A DNA stretch of 64,000 bases from Amycolatopsis sp. DSM 110486 (GTDB lineage: Bacteria; Actinomycetota; Actinomycetes; Mycobacteriales; Pseudonocardiaceae): positions 10,409,001-10,473,000 of the forward strand of contig NZ_CP080519.1 of NCBI RefSeq assembly GCF_019468465.1, in the 5' to 3' direction. The position numbers and the translations under genes were made by a program. The notes beneath the pieces are model-generated. The model saw only the letters and a list, made by a program, of their open reading frames with translations. It had not been told where the DNA came from and did no database searches. Shown here piece by piece: positions 32,985 to 42,753 of the stretch; the first letter of the stretch is position 1; the number at the start of each line of letters is the position of its first letter.

Positions 32985-33360
32985 GGCAACGCCCCTCTTT
33001 TGACTGCGCTGATCCCCCGCGAACGCGAGCACGGTCAGTGTGCCTGAGTCCCTCAAAGCCCTTGACAGCGGGGCCTTTTACGGTTGTACCCGCCACCCGG
33101 TCGGGCGAAACGGCTCCGGCCGGACGAAGTTTTCGCCGTTCCCACACGTTCGGTTCGATCGCAACTCGAACGCCGGAACAATCACCCGCGCCTGGTTTTC
33201 GCGGTTTCCCCGTAACACGGAAGTCGAGCGCCGTTCACAATCAGGCGCGAGTCGCCGCGCGGTGGTTCGCGCCCGACTGTCCACAATGGGCTCCGCACAC
33301 GACCGCGCCGCCGGCTCCGGGAGCCGGCGGCGCAGGTGTCGGGTGGGACTGCTCGGGGTG
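32985..33360. other. Gene-free stretch between glgE and pntB
   Basis: These 376 bases hold the glgE promoter region on the minus strand, the pntB terminator (33305-33333) and, on the plus strand, a consensus TTGACA (33063-33068) followed 17 bp later by TGTACC. No gene is evident; a short plus-strand RNA ending at the hairpin is possible but unproven. Confidence 0.5.
33305..33333 (-). terminator. Terminator of the pntAB operon
   Basis: A perfect 13-bp stem (33305-33317 with 33321-33333) with a 3-base loop lies 28 bases after the pntB stop. Confidence 0.8.
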
Positions 33361-34779
33361 CTACCCGACGCGGGCCGGGAGCGCGGCGAGGATGTCCTGC
33401 ACGCGCTCCTTGGCGTCGCCGAAGAGCATCTGGCTGTTGTCGCGGAAGAACAACGGGTTCTGCACGCCCGCGTAGCCCGGTGCCATGGACCGCTTGAACA
33501 CCACGACGTTGCCGGCTTCCCAGACCCGCAGCACCGGCATGCCGGCGATCGGGCTGCCCGGGTCCTCCGCGGCCGACGGGTTCACCGTGTCGTTGGCCCC
33601 GATCACGAGCACGACGTCGGTGTCGGCGAGGTCGTCGTTGATCTCGTCCATCTCCAGGACGATGTCGTAGGGCACCTTCGCCTCGGCGAGCAGCACGTTC
33701 ATGTGCCCGGGCAGCCGGCCGGCGACGGGGTGCACCCCGAACCGGACGTTCACACCCTGCTCGCGCAGCCGCCGCGTCAGCTCGGCCACCGGCGACTGCG
33801 CCTGCGCGACCGCCATGCCGTAACCCGGCGTGATGACCACCGAGCTCGCGTTCGACAGCAGCTCGGCCACCCCGGCGGCGTCGATCTCGCGGTGCTCGCC
33901 CGTGACCTCCGCCGGGCCGCTGGTCGCCGGCGCGCCGAAGCCACCCGCGATGACGGAGATGAACGAACGGTTCATCGCCTTGCACATCACGTAGGACAGG
34001 TAGGCACCGGAAGAGCCGACGAGCGCGCCGGTGATGATCAGCAAGTCGTTGCCCAGCAGGAAGCCCGACGCGGCCGCGGCCCAGCCCGAGTACGAGTTGA
34101 GCATCGACACGACCACCGGCATGTCGCCGCCGCCGATCGAGGCGACCAAGTGGACGCCCAGCGCCAGCGCGAGCACCGTGACCACCACGAGCAGCCACGT
34201 GGCGGGGGTGATCACGAAGAACACGGTGAGCACCGCGAACGCGACCAGCGCGCCGAGGTTGAGCACGTTCTTGCCCGGCAGCTGCAGCGGCTTGGACGGG
34301 ATCCGCGCCGACAGTTTGAGGAAGGCGATGATCGAGCCGGTGAACGTCACGGCGCCGATGAACACGCCGATCACGACCTCGGCGTGGTGGATGCCCAGCA
34401 GCGACCCCACGAGCTCCGTCTGTGCGTCGTTCCCCTCGACCTCGAGGAACCCGTTCCAGCCGACCAGCACCGCGGCCAGGCCGACGAAGCTGTGCATCAG
34501 CGCGATCAGCTCGGGCATGCCGGTCATCTCGACCACGCGCGCCCGCCACACTCCGATCGCCGCGCCGATCACGAGCGCGATGAGCAGCAGCGTGATGCCG
34601 AGGCCTGAGGCCAGGCCCAGCGCGGTGGCCGCGGTCGCGACCAGTGCGATCGCCATGCCGGCGATCCCGAACCAGACCCCGCGGCGCGAGGTCTCGTGCT
34701 TGGCGAGCCCCGCGAGGCTGGCCACGAACAACAGGGCGGCGATCAGGTACGCCGCCGACTTCCACGTTTCAGCGTGCAC
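33361..34779 (-). CDS. pntB: NAD(P) transhydrogenase subunit beta
   Basis: This is a 472-residue membrane subunit of the proton-translocating transhydrogenase, which makes NADPH from NADH using the proton gradient. About nine hydrophobic helices fill residues 5-265. They are followed by the NADP(H)-binding domain III, with [25 protein letters not shown] and Val-Leu-Val-Ile-Gly-Ala-Asn-Asp. The GTG start lies 7 bases after the pntA stop, so both come from one mRNA. The pair is placed between trehalose-release genes and GlgE genes. Confidence 0.95.
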   Translation of the reverse strand: MHAETWKSAAYLIAALLFVASLAGLAKHETSRRGVWFGIAGMAIALVATAATALGLASGLGITLLLIALVIGAAIGVWRARVVEMTGMPELIALMHSFVGLAAVLVGWNGFLEVEGNDAQTELVGSLLGIHHAEVVIGVFIGAVTFTGSIIAFLKLSARIPSKPLQLPGKNVLNLGALVAFAVLTVFFVITPATWLLVVVTVLALALGVHLVASIGGGDMPVVVSMLNSYSGWAAAASGFLLGNDLLIITGALVGSSGAYLSYVMCKAMNRSFISVIAGGFGAPATSGPAEVTGEHREIDAAGVAELLSNASSVVITPGYGMAVAQAQSPVAELTRRLREQGVNVRFGVHPVAGRLPGHMNVLLAEAKVPYDIVLEMDEINDDLADTDVVLVIGANDTVNPSAAEDPGSPIAGMPVLRVWEAGNVVVFKRSMAPGYAGVQNPLFFRDNSQMLFGDAKERVQDILAALPARVG

Positions 34780-34786
34780 TGGTCAC

Positions 34787-36343
34787 TCAGCTCCTCGAGA
34801 ACATCGACAGCATCCGGCGGGTCACCATGAACCCACCGACGACGTTGATGGCGGCCAGCAGCACGGCGGCGGCGGCCAGGATGGTGGTGGCGATCCCGCC
34901 GCCGGAGATCTGCAGGATCGCGCCGACGACGATGATCCCCGAGATCGCGTTGGTCACCGACATCAACGGCGTGTGCAGCGCGTGGTGCACGTTGCCGATC
35001 ACGTAGAAGCCGATCACGATGGCGAGCACGAACACCGTCAGGTGCCCGGCCAGCTCCGGCGGGGCGAACGCCGACGCCAGGAACAGGACCACCGCGCCGA
35101 TCACCGCGACCACCGCCCGGGCCCACGGCGACTTGGGCTTCTCCGGCTGTGCCGCAGCCTGCGGGGCGGGTGCGGGCGGCGGTGCCGCGCTCACCGACAC
35201 CTTCGGCGGCGGCCACAACACCTCACCGTCGCGGACCACGGTCAGCCCGCGCTGCACCACGTCCTCGAAGTCGAGGGCGAGCCGGCCGTCCTTCTCGGGC
35301 GTGAGCAGCTTCAGCAGGTTGACCACGTTGGTGCCGTAGAGCTGTGAGGCCTGCGTGGGCAGCCGTCCCGGCAGGTCCGTGTAGCCGATGAGCGTGACCC
35401 CGTTGTCGGTCGTCACGACCTCGCCGGCCTCGGTGCCGGCGACGTTGCCGCCCTGCGCGGCGGCCATGTCGACGACGACGCTGCCCGGCTTCATCGACGC
35501 GACCTGCTCGGCCGTGAGCAGCTTCGGCGCGGGCCGGCCAGGGATGAGCGCGGTCGTGATGACGATGTCCACGTCCGCGGCCTGCTCGGAGTAGATCTCC
35601 GCCGCCCGCCGGTCGTAGGCCTCCGAGGTCGCCTTCGCATACCCGTCGGTACTGGCCTCCTGCTCGACCTCGACGGCGAGGTACTCGCCACCGAGCGAAC
35701 GGACCTGGTCGGCCACCTCCGGCCGCGGGTCGGTCGCGCGGACCACGGCACCCAGGCTGTTGGCCGCGGCGATCGCCGCGAGCCCGGCGACCCCGGCTCC
35801 CGCCACCAGCACCTTCGCCGGCGGCACCTTCCCGGCCGCGGTGACCTGGCCCGTGAAAAACCGGCCGAACACGTGCGCGGCCTCGATCACGGCGCGGTAG
35901 CCGGCGATGTTCGCCATCGAGCTGAGCACGTCCAGAGACTGCGCCCGCGAAATCCGCGGAACCGCGTCCATCGCGAGCGCCGTGACGCCGCGGGCGGCCA
36001 GCGCCGCCAGCCGGTCCGGCTCCAGCGCCGGAGCCAGCATCGACACCAGGGTCGTGCCCGGGCGCAAGTTCTCGATTTCGCCCGGGTCGGGCGCGTTGAT
36101 GGTGACGACGACGTCCGCGTCCCACACCGGATCGGCCGACACCTCGGCGCCCGCGGACAGGTAGGCCTCGTCGTCGAACCCCGATCGCACGCCGGCCCCG
36201 GACTCCACCAGCACGCGGTAACCCAGGCCGATGGCCTTGCGCACGGTGTCCGGCGTCAGCGCGACGCGGGTCTCGGTTTTCGTCGACTCCGCGACCAGTC
36301 CGATACGCAGACCGGGCTCGGATCCGGTGCCGTCGTCGCTCAT
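34787..36343 (-). CDS. pntA: NAD(P) transhydrogenase subunit alpha
   Basis: This is a 518-residue subunit. An NAD(H)-binding domain I (about 1-375) related to alanine dehydrogenase contains [10 protein letters not shown] and Asp-Met-Ala-Ala-Ala-Gln-Gly-Gly-Asn. A proline/alanine linker (about 385-412) and about four membrane helices follow. This is the one-chain form found in E. coli, not the split alpha1/alpha2 form of many actinobacteria. The ATG at 36343 has a GAGGAG ribosome-binding site 8 bases upstream; an in-frame ATG at 36472 is longer without family support. The upstream gap carries the terminator of the preceding glgX. Confidence 0.95.
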   Translation of the reverse strand: MSDDGTGSEPGLRIGLVAESTKTETRVALTPDTVRKAIGLGYRVLVESGAGVRSGFDDEAYLSAGAEVSADPVWDADVVVTINAPDPGEIENLRPGTTLVSMLAPALEPDRLAALAARGVTALAMDAVPRISRAQSLDVLSSMANIAGYRAVIEAAHVFGRFFTGQVTAAGKVPPAKVLVAGAGVAGLAAIAAANSLGAVVRATDPRPEVADQVRSLGGEYLAVEVEQEASTDGYAKATSEAYDRRAAEIYSEQAADVDIVITTALIPGRPAPKLLTAEQVASMKPGSVVVDMAAAQGGNVAGTEAGEVVTTDNGVTLIGYTDLPGRLPTQASQLYGTNVVNLLKLLTPEKDGRLALDFEDVVQRGLTVVRDGEVLWPPPKVSVSAAPPPAPAPQAAAQPEKPKSPWARAVVAVIGAVVLFLASAFAPPELAGHLTVFVLAIVIGFYVIGNVHHALHTPLMSVTNAISGIIVVGAILQISGGGIATTILAAAAVLLAAINVVGGFMVTRRMLSMFSRS

Positions 36344-36474
36344 GCACTTCTCCTCGGGGATAGCCACGCTGGATTTCAACATCCAACGATCCGGATGACG
36401 AGGGGGATTCCGGCGATCCGAGGTGAGAGTGATCTCTTGACCGATTTCTGCGAAACCTCTTGATCGATGCACCT

Positions 36475-36494
36475 CGGGGACCGCCGGGTCCCCG
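36475..36494 (-). terminator. Terminator after the second debranching-enzyme gene
   Basis: CGGGGACC (36475-36482) pairs with GGTCCCCG (36487-36494) around a GCCG tetraloop, 2 bases after the stop at 36497. Confidence 0.65.
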
Positions 36495-36496
36495 CG

Positions 36497-38644
36497 CTAA
36501 AGCGGCTGGGGGCCCGACACGAAGTCCCGCGGCGCTCGGAGCAGCTGCAACGACCGGGCCGCCACGACGATGCGGCTCTTCGGTTCCAGCACCCCGACGT
36601 ACGCGGGGCTGCCGTCGGCCGTGCCCGTGTCGAGCGTGGGTTTGTAGGTGGCACCGTACTCGGGTCCGGGCAGCACCACCTCCACATCGTCCTCGCCGGC
36701 GTGCAGGATCAGCAGCCACGAGTGGTCGGTGACGAGCTCGCCCTCGCGGTTGCGGGCCTGGGAGTTGGACCCGTCGATCCACATGCACAGCGTGCGGCGG
36801 CTCTCGTCGAACCAGTCGATCTCGTCGAACTCCTCGCCGTCGGGCCGGAACCAGATGAGGTCCGGTTTGCCGGTCGGCGTGGTGCGGCCTTCGAAGAACT
36901 CCGGCTGGCGCAGCGCGGGGCTGCTCGCGCGCAGGCGCACCACGCGCCGGGCGAAGGCGAGCATCGGCTCTGACGCGGCCGAGGGCGTCCAGTCGACCCA
37001 CGACGTCTCGTCGTCGAGGCAGTAGGCGTTGTTGTTGCCGCCCTGGGTCCGCCACATCTCGTCGCCCGCGACGAACATCGGCGTGCCGGTGGACAGCAGC
37101 AACGTGGCGAAGAGGTTGCGCGCCTGGCGGGTGCGCAGCGCGACGATGGACTGGTCGGCGGTCTCGCCCTCCACGCCGTGGTTCCACGAGCGGTTGTCGG
37201 TGGTGCCGTCGCGGTTGTCCTCGCCGTTGTCCTCGTTGTGCTTTTCGTTGTAGGACACCAGATCCCGCAACGTGAAGCCGTCGTGGGCGGTCACGAAGTT
37301 GACCGACTGCCACGGCCGGCGCAGGTTGTGGTCGTAGAGGTCCGACGAACCCGAGAGCCGGAACGCGAGGTCGCGCACACCCGTGACCCCACGCCAGAAG
37401 TCGCGCAAGGTGTCGCGATAGCGGCCGTTCCATTCGGCCCACTGGGCGCCGAAGTCGCCGACGCGGTAGCCCTCCCCCGTCGCGTCCCAGGGTTCGGCGA
37501 TGAGCTTGCACCGCGAGAGGACCGGGTCGGTGGTGATGGCCGTGAGCATGGTGGAGTCGCGGTCGAACATGCCGCCGCGCGGGCGGCCCAGCGTGCTCGC
37601 GAGGTCGAACCGGAAGCCGTCCACGCCGAGCTCCTGCGTCCAGTACCGCAGCGAGTCGGTGACGAGCCGGACCACGGTCGGCGAGCCCGAGTCGAGGGTG
37701 TTGCCGCAGCCGGTGATGTCGGCCATCTGCCCGCGCTTGGTGTGCAGGTAGTACGCCGGCGCGTCGAGCCCGCGCAGGAACAGCGTGGGCCCGTCGGGGC
37801 CGCCCTCGCAGGTGTGGTTGAACACGACGTCGACGATCACCTCGATGTTGGCCGCGTGCAGCGCCGCCACCATCGTCCGGAACTCCTCGATCTCGCGGCC
37901 GGGTTCGCTCGCGTACCCCGGGTGCGGGGCGAAGTAGCCCAGCGGCGAGTAGCCCCAGTAGTTGTGCCGGCCCGCGCTCACCAGCGACGGTTCGTCGGCG
38001 AACGCGTGCACCGGCAGCAGCTCCACTGTGGTCACGCCGAGCCGGGTGAGGTGCTCGATCGCCACCGGGTGCGCGAGACCCAGGTAGGTGCCACGCAGCG
38101 CTTCCGGGATGAACGGGTGCAGCTCGGTGAACCCCTTCACGTGGAGCTCGTAGATCACCGACTCCTCGAACGGCACCTCGGGCCTCACGCCCGTGTCCGG
38201 CCCGCCGGGCGAGGTGACCACCGACAGCGGCACGTTGCCGAGTGAGTCCACAGTGGACGCGGGACCGCGGTCCGGGTCGCCCACGAACCCCTGCGCGGCC
38301 GCGAGGTCGGTCAGCCGGCCGCTGATCCGGTGCGCGTATGGGTCCACGAGCAGCTTCGCCGGGTTGCAGCGCAGCCCTCGTCCCGGGTCGTACGGGCCGT
38401 GCACGCGGTAGCCGTAGCGCTGCCCCGGCGTGACGCCCGGGACCAGCCCGTGCCACACACCGAACGTCCGCTCGGTCAGCTCGATGCGGCGCTCGGTGCC
38501 GTCGTCACCGAGGAGGCAGACCTCCACTGCGTCGGCCACCGCCGAGGTGACGGCGAACCGCACCCCTCCGGCTTCCGGGTGAGCGCCGAGCGGAAAGGGG
38601 CGGCCGGCCAGGACCTGGGTGTCGGAAGCGGGTCGTGTTGCCAT
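36497..38644 (-). CDS. glgX: Glycogen debranching enzyme (first paralogue)
   Basis: This 715-residue GH13_11 isoamylase-type enzyme hydrolyses alpha-1,6 branches. An N-terminal CBM48 (about 10-140, with Arg-Pro-Phe-Pro-Leu-Gly-Ala and Tyr-Arg-Val-His-Gly-Pro-Tyr-Asp-Pro) precedes the barrel with Val-Asp-Gly-Phe-Arg-Phe-Asp-Leu-Ala (nucleophile), Leu-Ile-Ala-Glu-Pro-Trp-Asp (acid/base) and Val-Thr-Ala-His-Asp-Gly-Phe. The start has a GGGAGGA ribosome-binding site 7 bases upstream. It lies 92 bases after treZ on the same strand. A second GlgX is encoded at 42750, and the two differ clearly along their length, so they may have different chain-length preferences. Confidence 0.94.
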   Translation of the reverse strand: MATRPASDTQVLAGRPFPLGAHPEAGGVRFAVTSAVADAVEVCLLGDDGTERRIELTERTFGVWHGLVPGVTPGQRYGYRVHGPYDPGRGLRCNPAKLLVDPYAHRISGRLTDLAAAQGFVGDPDRGPASTVDSLGNVPLSVVTSPGGPDTGVRPEVPFEESVIYELHVKGFTELHPFIPEALRGTYLGLAHPVAIEHLTRLGVTTVELLPVHAFADEPSLVSAGRHNYWGYSPLGYFAPHPGYASEPGREIEEFRTMVAALHAANIEVIVDVVFNHTCEGGPDGPTLFLRGLDAPAYYLHTKRGQMADITGCGNTLDSGSPTVVRLVTDSLRYWTQELGVDGFRFDLASTLGRPRGGMFDRDSTMLTAITTDPVLSRCKLIAEPWDATGEGYRVGDFGAQWAEWNGRYRDTLRDFWRGVTGVRDLAFRLSGSSDLYDHNLRRPWQSVNFVTAHDGFTLRDLVSYNEKHNEDNGEDNRDGTTDNRSWNHGVEGETADQSIVALRTRQARNLFATLLLSTGTPMFVAGDEMWRTQGGNNNAYCLDDETSWVDWTPSAASEPMLAFARRVVRLRASSPALRQPEFFEGRTTPTGKPDLIWFRPDGEEFDEIDWFDESRRTLCMWIDGSNSQARNREGELVTDHSWLLILHAGEDDVEVVLPGPEYGATYKPTLDTGTADGSPAYVGVLEPKSRIVVAARSLQLLRAPRDFVSGPQPL

Positions 38645-38736
38645 GGGGAGATCCTCCCAAACCGGCCCGTCCCGCGGGTCCGGCTACCCGGCTGAACTTT
38701 CCGGGGAAAGTGCCGGATTTCCCGCGTAAACGCCGG

Positions 38737-40458
38737 TCAGGAGGTCGCCACCAGCACGAAAGACGCGGGAGGCAACCGCACGGATTCACCGGCATGGTCG
38801 AACTCCGGCGTGTCCCAGGACGCCAGGACCTCCCCCGGCGTCCCGGCCAGTGGGACGGTCGCCGTGGTTTCGCCGAAGTTGCAGACGAGCCTCAGTGCGC
38901 CGCGGTGCAGCACGAGCCACGAATCGTCCGGTGCCGCCCGCACGACGAATCCGTCGAGGCTCGGGTTGGCCAGCTCGGGCCGTTCGCGCCGGAGCCGGAT
39001 CAGCATGCGGTAGGTCCGCAGCATCTCCTGGTGCGCCGGCTGCTCCGGCTCGGACCAGTCGAGCCGCGAGCGCGCGACGGTCGCCGGGTCCATCGGGTCC
39101 GGCACGTCGGCCTCGCCCCAGCCGTGGCGGCCGAACTCGCGCCGCCGGCCCGTGCGCACGGCCTCGGCCAGCTCCGGGTCGGGGAAGGAAGCGAAGAACT
39201 GCCACGGCGTGCTCGCCGCCCACTCCTCGCCCATGAACACCATCGGCGTGTACGGCGAGCAGAACACCACCGCGGCCGCGGCCGCGATCAGGCCCGGCGC
39301 GACGGTGGCCGAGAGCCGGTCGCCGGTGGCGCGGTTGCCGATCTGGTCGTGGTTCTGCAGGTACGCGAGGAACCGGTCGCCCGGCACCTTGCGCGTGTCC
39401 ACCGGACGGCCGTGGGTGCGTTCGCGGAACGACGACCAGGTTCCGGCGTGGAAGAACACCTCGCGCAACGTTTTCGCGAGCGCGCCGGGCGCGGCGAAGT
39501 CCGCGTAGTAACCGGAGGTCTCGCCGGTGATGCGGACGTGCAGCGTGTGGTGCAGGTCGTCGGACCACTGCGCGTGCACGCCGTAGCCGCCCCCTTCACG
39601 CGGGGTGACGAGCCGCGGGTCGTTCTGGTCCGACTCGGCGATCAGGGTGAGCGGGCGTCGCACGGCCGCGGACAGCTCGCCGACCTCGGCGGCCAGCTCC
39701 TCCAGCAGGTGCGTGGCGCGCTTGTCCACCAGCGCGTGCACGGCGTCGAGTCGCAGCGCGTCCACGTGGAAGTCGCGTAGCCAGCCCAGCGCGTTGTCGA
39801 GCACGTAGCGGCGCACCTCGTCGGAGCCCGGGCCGTCGAGGTTGAGGCCCGCACCCCAGTCCGTGTGGCCGGCGAAGTACGGGCCGAAGCGGTCGAGGTA
39901 GGCGCCAGAGGGACCCAGGTGGTTGTAGACGACGTCCAGCACCACGGCGAGGCCGCGGGAGTGGCACGCGTCGACGAACCGCTTGAGGCCGTCCGGTCCG
40001 CCGTAGGGCTCGTGCACCGCGCCCCACAGCACGCCGTCGTAGCCCCAGCCGGCCGTGCCGTCGAACGAGTTCACCGGCAGCAGCTCGACGTGCGTGATGC
40101 CGAGGTCCACGAGGTGGCCGAGCCGCTCGATCGCCGAGTCGAACGTGCCGCCCTCGGTGAAGGTGCCCAGGTGCAGCTCGTACACGACGCCGCCGGGCAG
40201 CCGACGACCCGTCCACGCGCCGTCGGTCCACTCGAACTCGGCGTGGTCGTACACGCGCGAAGCCTCGTGGACGCCGGCCGGCTGGCGCAGCGAACGCGGG
40301 TCCGGCAGCGGCTTGTCGTCGTCGCCGAGGAGGAAGGCGTAGTCGGTACCGGTGACTTTGGCCTGCCACCAGCCGCCGGCGGTTTGGCGCATCTCGTGGT
40401 CAGAGCCGTCGACCCGCACCCGCACGCGCTCCGCGGCGGGCGCCCACACGGTGAACAT
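38737..40458 (-). CDS. treZ: Malto-oligosyltrehalose trehalohydrolase
   Basis: This 573-residue GH13 enzyme releases free trehalose from the maltooligosyl-trehalose made by TreY. It begins Met-Phe-Thr-Val-Trp-Ala-Pro-Ala-Ala-Glu. The barrel has His-Val-Asp-Ala-Leu-Arg-Leu-Asp-Ala-Val-His-Ala (nucleophile), Leu-Ile-Ala-Glu-Ser-Asp-Gln-Asn-Asp (acid/base) and Leu-Gln-Asn-His-Asp-Gln-Ile-Gly-Asn-Arg, which is typical of TreZ. Its ATG directly follows the TreY stop (TGA-ATG with no gap), so the two are tightly coupled. Confidence 0.95.
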   Translation of the reverse strand: MFTVWAPAAERVRVRVDGSDHEMRQTAGGWWQAKVTGTDYAFLLGDDDKPLPDPRSLRQPAGVHEASRVYDHAEFEWTDGAWTGRRLPGGVVYELHLGTFTEGGTFDSAIERLGHLVDLGITHVELLPVNSFDGTAGWGYDGVLWGAVHEPYGGPDGLKRFVDACHSRGLAVVLDVVYNHLGPSGAYLDRFGPYFAGHTDWGAGLNLDGPGSDEVRRYVLDNALGWLRDFHVDALRLDAVHALVDKRATHLLEELAAEVGELSAAVRRPLTLIAESDQNDPRLVTPREGGGYGVHAQWSDDLHHTLHVRITGETSGYYADFAAPGALAKTLREVFFHAGTWSSFRERTHGRPVDTRKVPGDRFLAYLQNHDQIGNRATGDRLSATVAPGLIAAAAAVVFCSPYTPMVFMGEEWAASTPWQFFASFPDPELAEAVRTGRRREFGRHGWGEADVPDPMDPATVARSRLDWSEPEQPAHQEMLRTYRMLIRLRRERPELANPSLDGFVVRAAPDDSWLVLHRGALRLVCNFGETTATVPLAGTPGEVLASWDTPEFDHAGESVRLPPASFVLVATS

Positions 40459-42753
40459 TCAGGAATCCCCTCGCACCAGAAGAGCCACCGGGTACTTGTC
40501 GAACAGCGTCGCGGCCATGGGCGCGTCGCCGACCGCGCGGCCGGTGAGCACGTCGGTCCAGAAGCCGTCGGTCAGCGGCAGCACGGTGTCGCGCCAGCCG
40601 CCGGACTTCTCGAGCCCGACGGGCAGCCGCGTCACGGCCACCGCCAGGTCCTCGCCGCGCTGGAACGCCAGCAGGTGCTCGGCGACCGCGCCCTCGGCCT
40701 TCAGCGGCCGGTAGCCGGTGAACAGCTCGGGCCGTTCGCGCCGCAGCGTCAGCGTCCGGTGGACCAGGAGCAGCTTCGCGGCACCGGATTCGTCGACCTC
40801 CGGCTGCTCGCCGGCCAGCACGCGCTCGAGGATCTCGCGGCGCGCGCCGTAGTCGACCTCGCGCCGGTTGTCCGGGTCCACGAGCGAGAAGTCCCACAAC
40901 TCGGTGCCCTGGTAGACATCCGGCACGCCCGGCCCGGCCAGCTGCACCAGTTTCTGGCCCAGCGAGGTCACCCAGCCCGGACCGCGCAGCTTCCCGACGA
41001 ACTCCTCGACCTCGGCCACCAGCTCGGCGTCGCCGAGCACCTGCTCGGGCCACGCGGCGACGGCCTGCTCGAACGCCTCGTCGTGGTCGGTCCAGGTGGT
41101 GCGGAGCTTCGACTCCTTCGCCGCCTTGTCGAGGTAGTCGCGCAGGCGCTCGGGCGCGATCGGCCACGCGCCCACGAGCGTCTGCCAGGCCAGCAGGTTC
41201 AACGCCGGCTCGTCGATGCCGCGGCGCTTCGTCCAGCGGCGCACGGCGGCGCCGAACTCCTCGGCCAGCTCGGACAACGCCGCCTGCCGCGCCCGCGTGT
41301 CCTCGGAGCGCTTGGTGTCGTGCGTGGTCAGCGTGGTCATGCTCGCCGGACGTCCGGCGGCGCGCCCCGCGGCCAGCTCGTGGAACTCGGCCACGCCGCG
41401 CCCGAAGCGGTCGGGGTCGCCGCCGACCTCGTTGAGCGCGGCGAAGCGGGTGAAGCGGTAGAAGGTCGTGTCCTCGGTGCCCTTGGCCACGACCATGCCC
41501 GACGTCTGCTGGACGCGCGTCGCCAGCTCGCCGCCGGGTTCCGCGCGGACCTGCGTGTCCAGCGCGGTCAGGGCTTCGCCCAGGTCGGGCCGGCGCGAGC
41601 GTGCGCGCTCGACGGCGCCCGTCCACTCGGCGGTGCCCTCCGGCAGGTAGGAGCGGTAGACGCCGAAGGCGATCATCACCTCGGCCACCGCGGCGCGCGC
41701 GGCGTCCGGCTCGATCCCCTCGACCAGGCCCGCGATGCGGTGCACCTCGGCCACGAGGATCCGGTCGGTGACCAGGCGCCGCGCTTCCTCTTCCACGGCG
41801 AGGTAATCGGTACGTCCGCCCAGCTCACCCACGAGCCGCGTGAACACCGGTTTCGCGGCCGGGTCCACGAAGACGCCGGTGATCTCGTTGAGCGCGTCGT
41901 AGCCGGTGGTGCCGTCGACCGGCCAGCTCTGCGGCAGGGCCTCGCCCGGGTGCAGGATCTTCTCCACGACCAGCCACGCGTCGGGCGCGCCCGCGCGCAG
42001 GCGGCGCAGGTAGCCGCCCGGGTCGGCCAGGCCGTCCGGGTGGTCCACGCGCAGGCCGGCGACGTCGCCGTCGGCCACCCAGCGCAGCACCTCGCCGTGG
42101 GTCTCGGCGAACACCTCGGCCTTCTCGACCGTGACGGCCGCGAGGTTGGTGATGTCGAAGAAGCGGCGGTAGTTCAGCTCGGCGTTGCCGCGGCGCCAGC
42201 CGACGAGCTCGTAGTGCTGGCGCGCGTGCACCTCCTGCGGCGTGCCCTCGCCGGTGCCGGGCGCGATCGGGAAGCGGTGGTCGTAGTAGACCAGTTCGTC
42301 GTCGTCACCGGAGCGGTCCACGGTCAGCTCGGCGACGGCCGCGTCCTCGCCGAGCACGGGCAGCAGCACCTTGCCGTGGCTCCAGTCGATGTCGAAGAAC
42401 CCCGCGTACTCCGACGCCTGCCCGTGGCGGAGCACGTCCCACCACCAGCGGTTGAGCTTCGGGACCTCCACGGACATGTGGTTCGGCACGATGTCGACCA
42501 CGAGCTTGAGCCCGGCGGACCTCAGCCGCGCCACCAGCACCTGGCGGGCTTCCTCACCGCCCAGCTCCGGCCGCGCGCGGGTCGGGTCGACCACGTCGTA
42601 GCCGTGCGCGGAGCCGGTGGTCGCGTCGAGCACCGGCGACGCGTAGAGCGCACCCGCGCCCAGGGCCCGCAGGTAGTCGACGATCCCGGCGGCGTCGGTG
42701 AAGGTGAACTCCGGGCGCAGCTGCACCCGGTACGTCGAGGACGGCGCGTTCAC
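40459..42753 (-). CDS. treY: Maltooligosyl trehalose synthase
   Basis: This 764-residue GH13 intramolecular transglycosylase turns the reducing-end alpha-1,4 bond of a maltodextrin into the alpha,alpha-1,1 bond of trehalose. It starts Ser-Thr-Tyr-Arg-Val-Gln-Leu-Arg and has Gly-Tyr-Asp-Val-Val-Asp-Pro, Val-Asp-Ile-Val-Pro-Asn-His-Met, Gly-Leu-Arg-Val-Asp-His-Pro-Asp-Gly-Leu (nucleophile) and Val-Val-Glu-Lys-Ile-Leu (acid/base), all hallmarks of TreY. The GTG start at 42753 overlaps the stop of the upstream glgX (GTGA, 42750-42753). It is the middle gene of a treX-treY-treZ operon. Confidence 0.96.
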   Translation of the reverse strand: MNAPSSTYRVQLRPEFTFTDAAGIVDYLRALGAGALYASPVLDATTGSAHGYDVVDPTRARPELGGEEARQVLVARLRSAGLKLVVDIVPNHMSVEVPKLNRWWWDVLRHGQASEYAGFFDIDWSHGKVLLPVLGEDAAVAELTVDRSGDDDELVYYDHRFPIAPGTGEGTPQEVHARQHYELVGWRRGNAELNYRRFFDITNLAAVTVEKAEVFAETHGEVLRWVADGDVAGLRVDHPDGLADPGGYLRRLRAGAPDAWLVVEKILHPGEALPQSWPVDGTTGYDALNEITGVFVDPAAKPVFTRLVGELGGRTDYLAVEEEARRLVTDRILVAEVHRIAGLVEGIEPDAARAAVAEVMIAFGVYRSYLPEGTAEWTGAVERARSRRPDLGEALTALDTQVRAEPGGELATRVQQTSGMVVAKGTEDTTFYRFTRFAALNEVGGDPDRFGRGVAEFHELAAGRAAGRPASMTTLTTHDTKRSEDTRARQAALSELAEEFGAAVRRWTKRRGIDEPALNLLAWQTLVGAWPIAPERLRDYLDKAAKESKLRTTWTDHDEAFEQAVAAWPEQVLGDAELVAEVEEFVGKLRGPGWVTSLGQKLVQLAGPGVPDVYQGTELWDFSLVDPDNRREVDYGARREILERVLAGEQPEVDESGAAKLLLVHRTLTLRRERPELFTGYRPLKAEGAVAEHLLAFQRGEDLAVAVTRLPVGLEKSGGWRDTVLPLTDGFWTDVLTGRAVGDAPMAATLFDKYPVALLVRGDS

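Noticed and set aside
35223..38456. A 1,077-codon open frame on the minus strand across pntA and glgX
   Set aside because: It crosses two proven genes in a different frame and is Arg-rich without any motif; it is a shadow of third-position GC bias.
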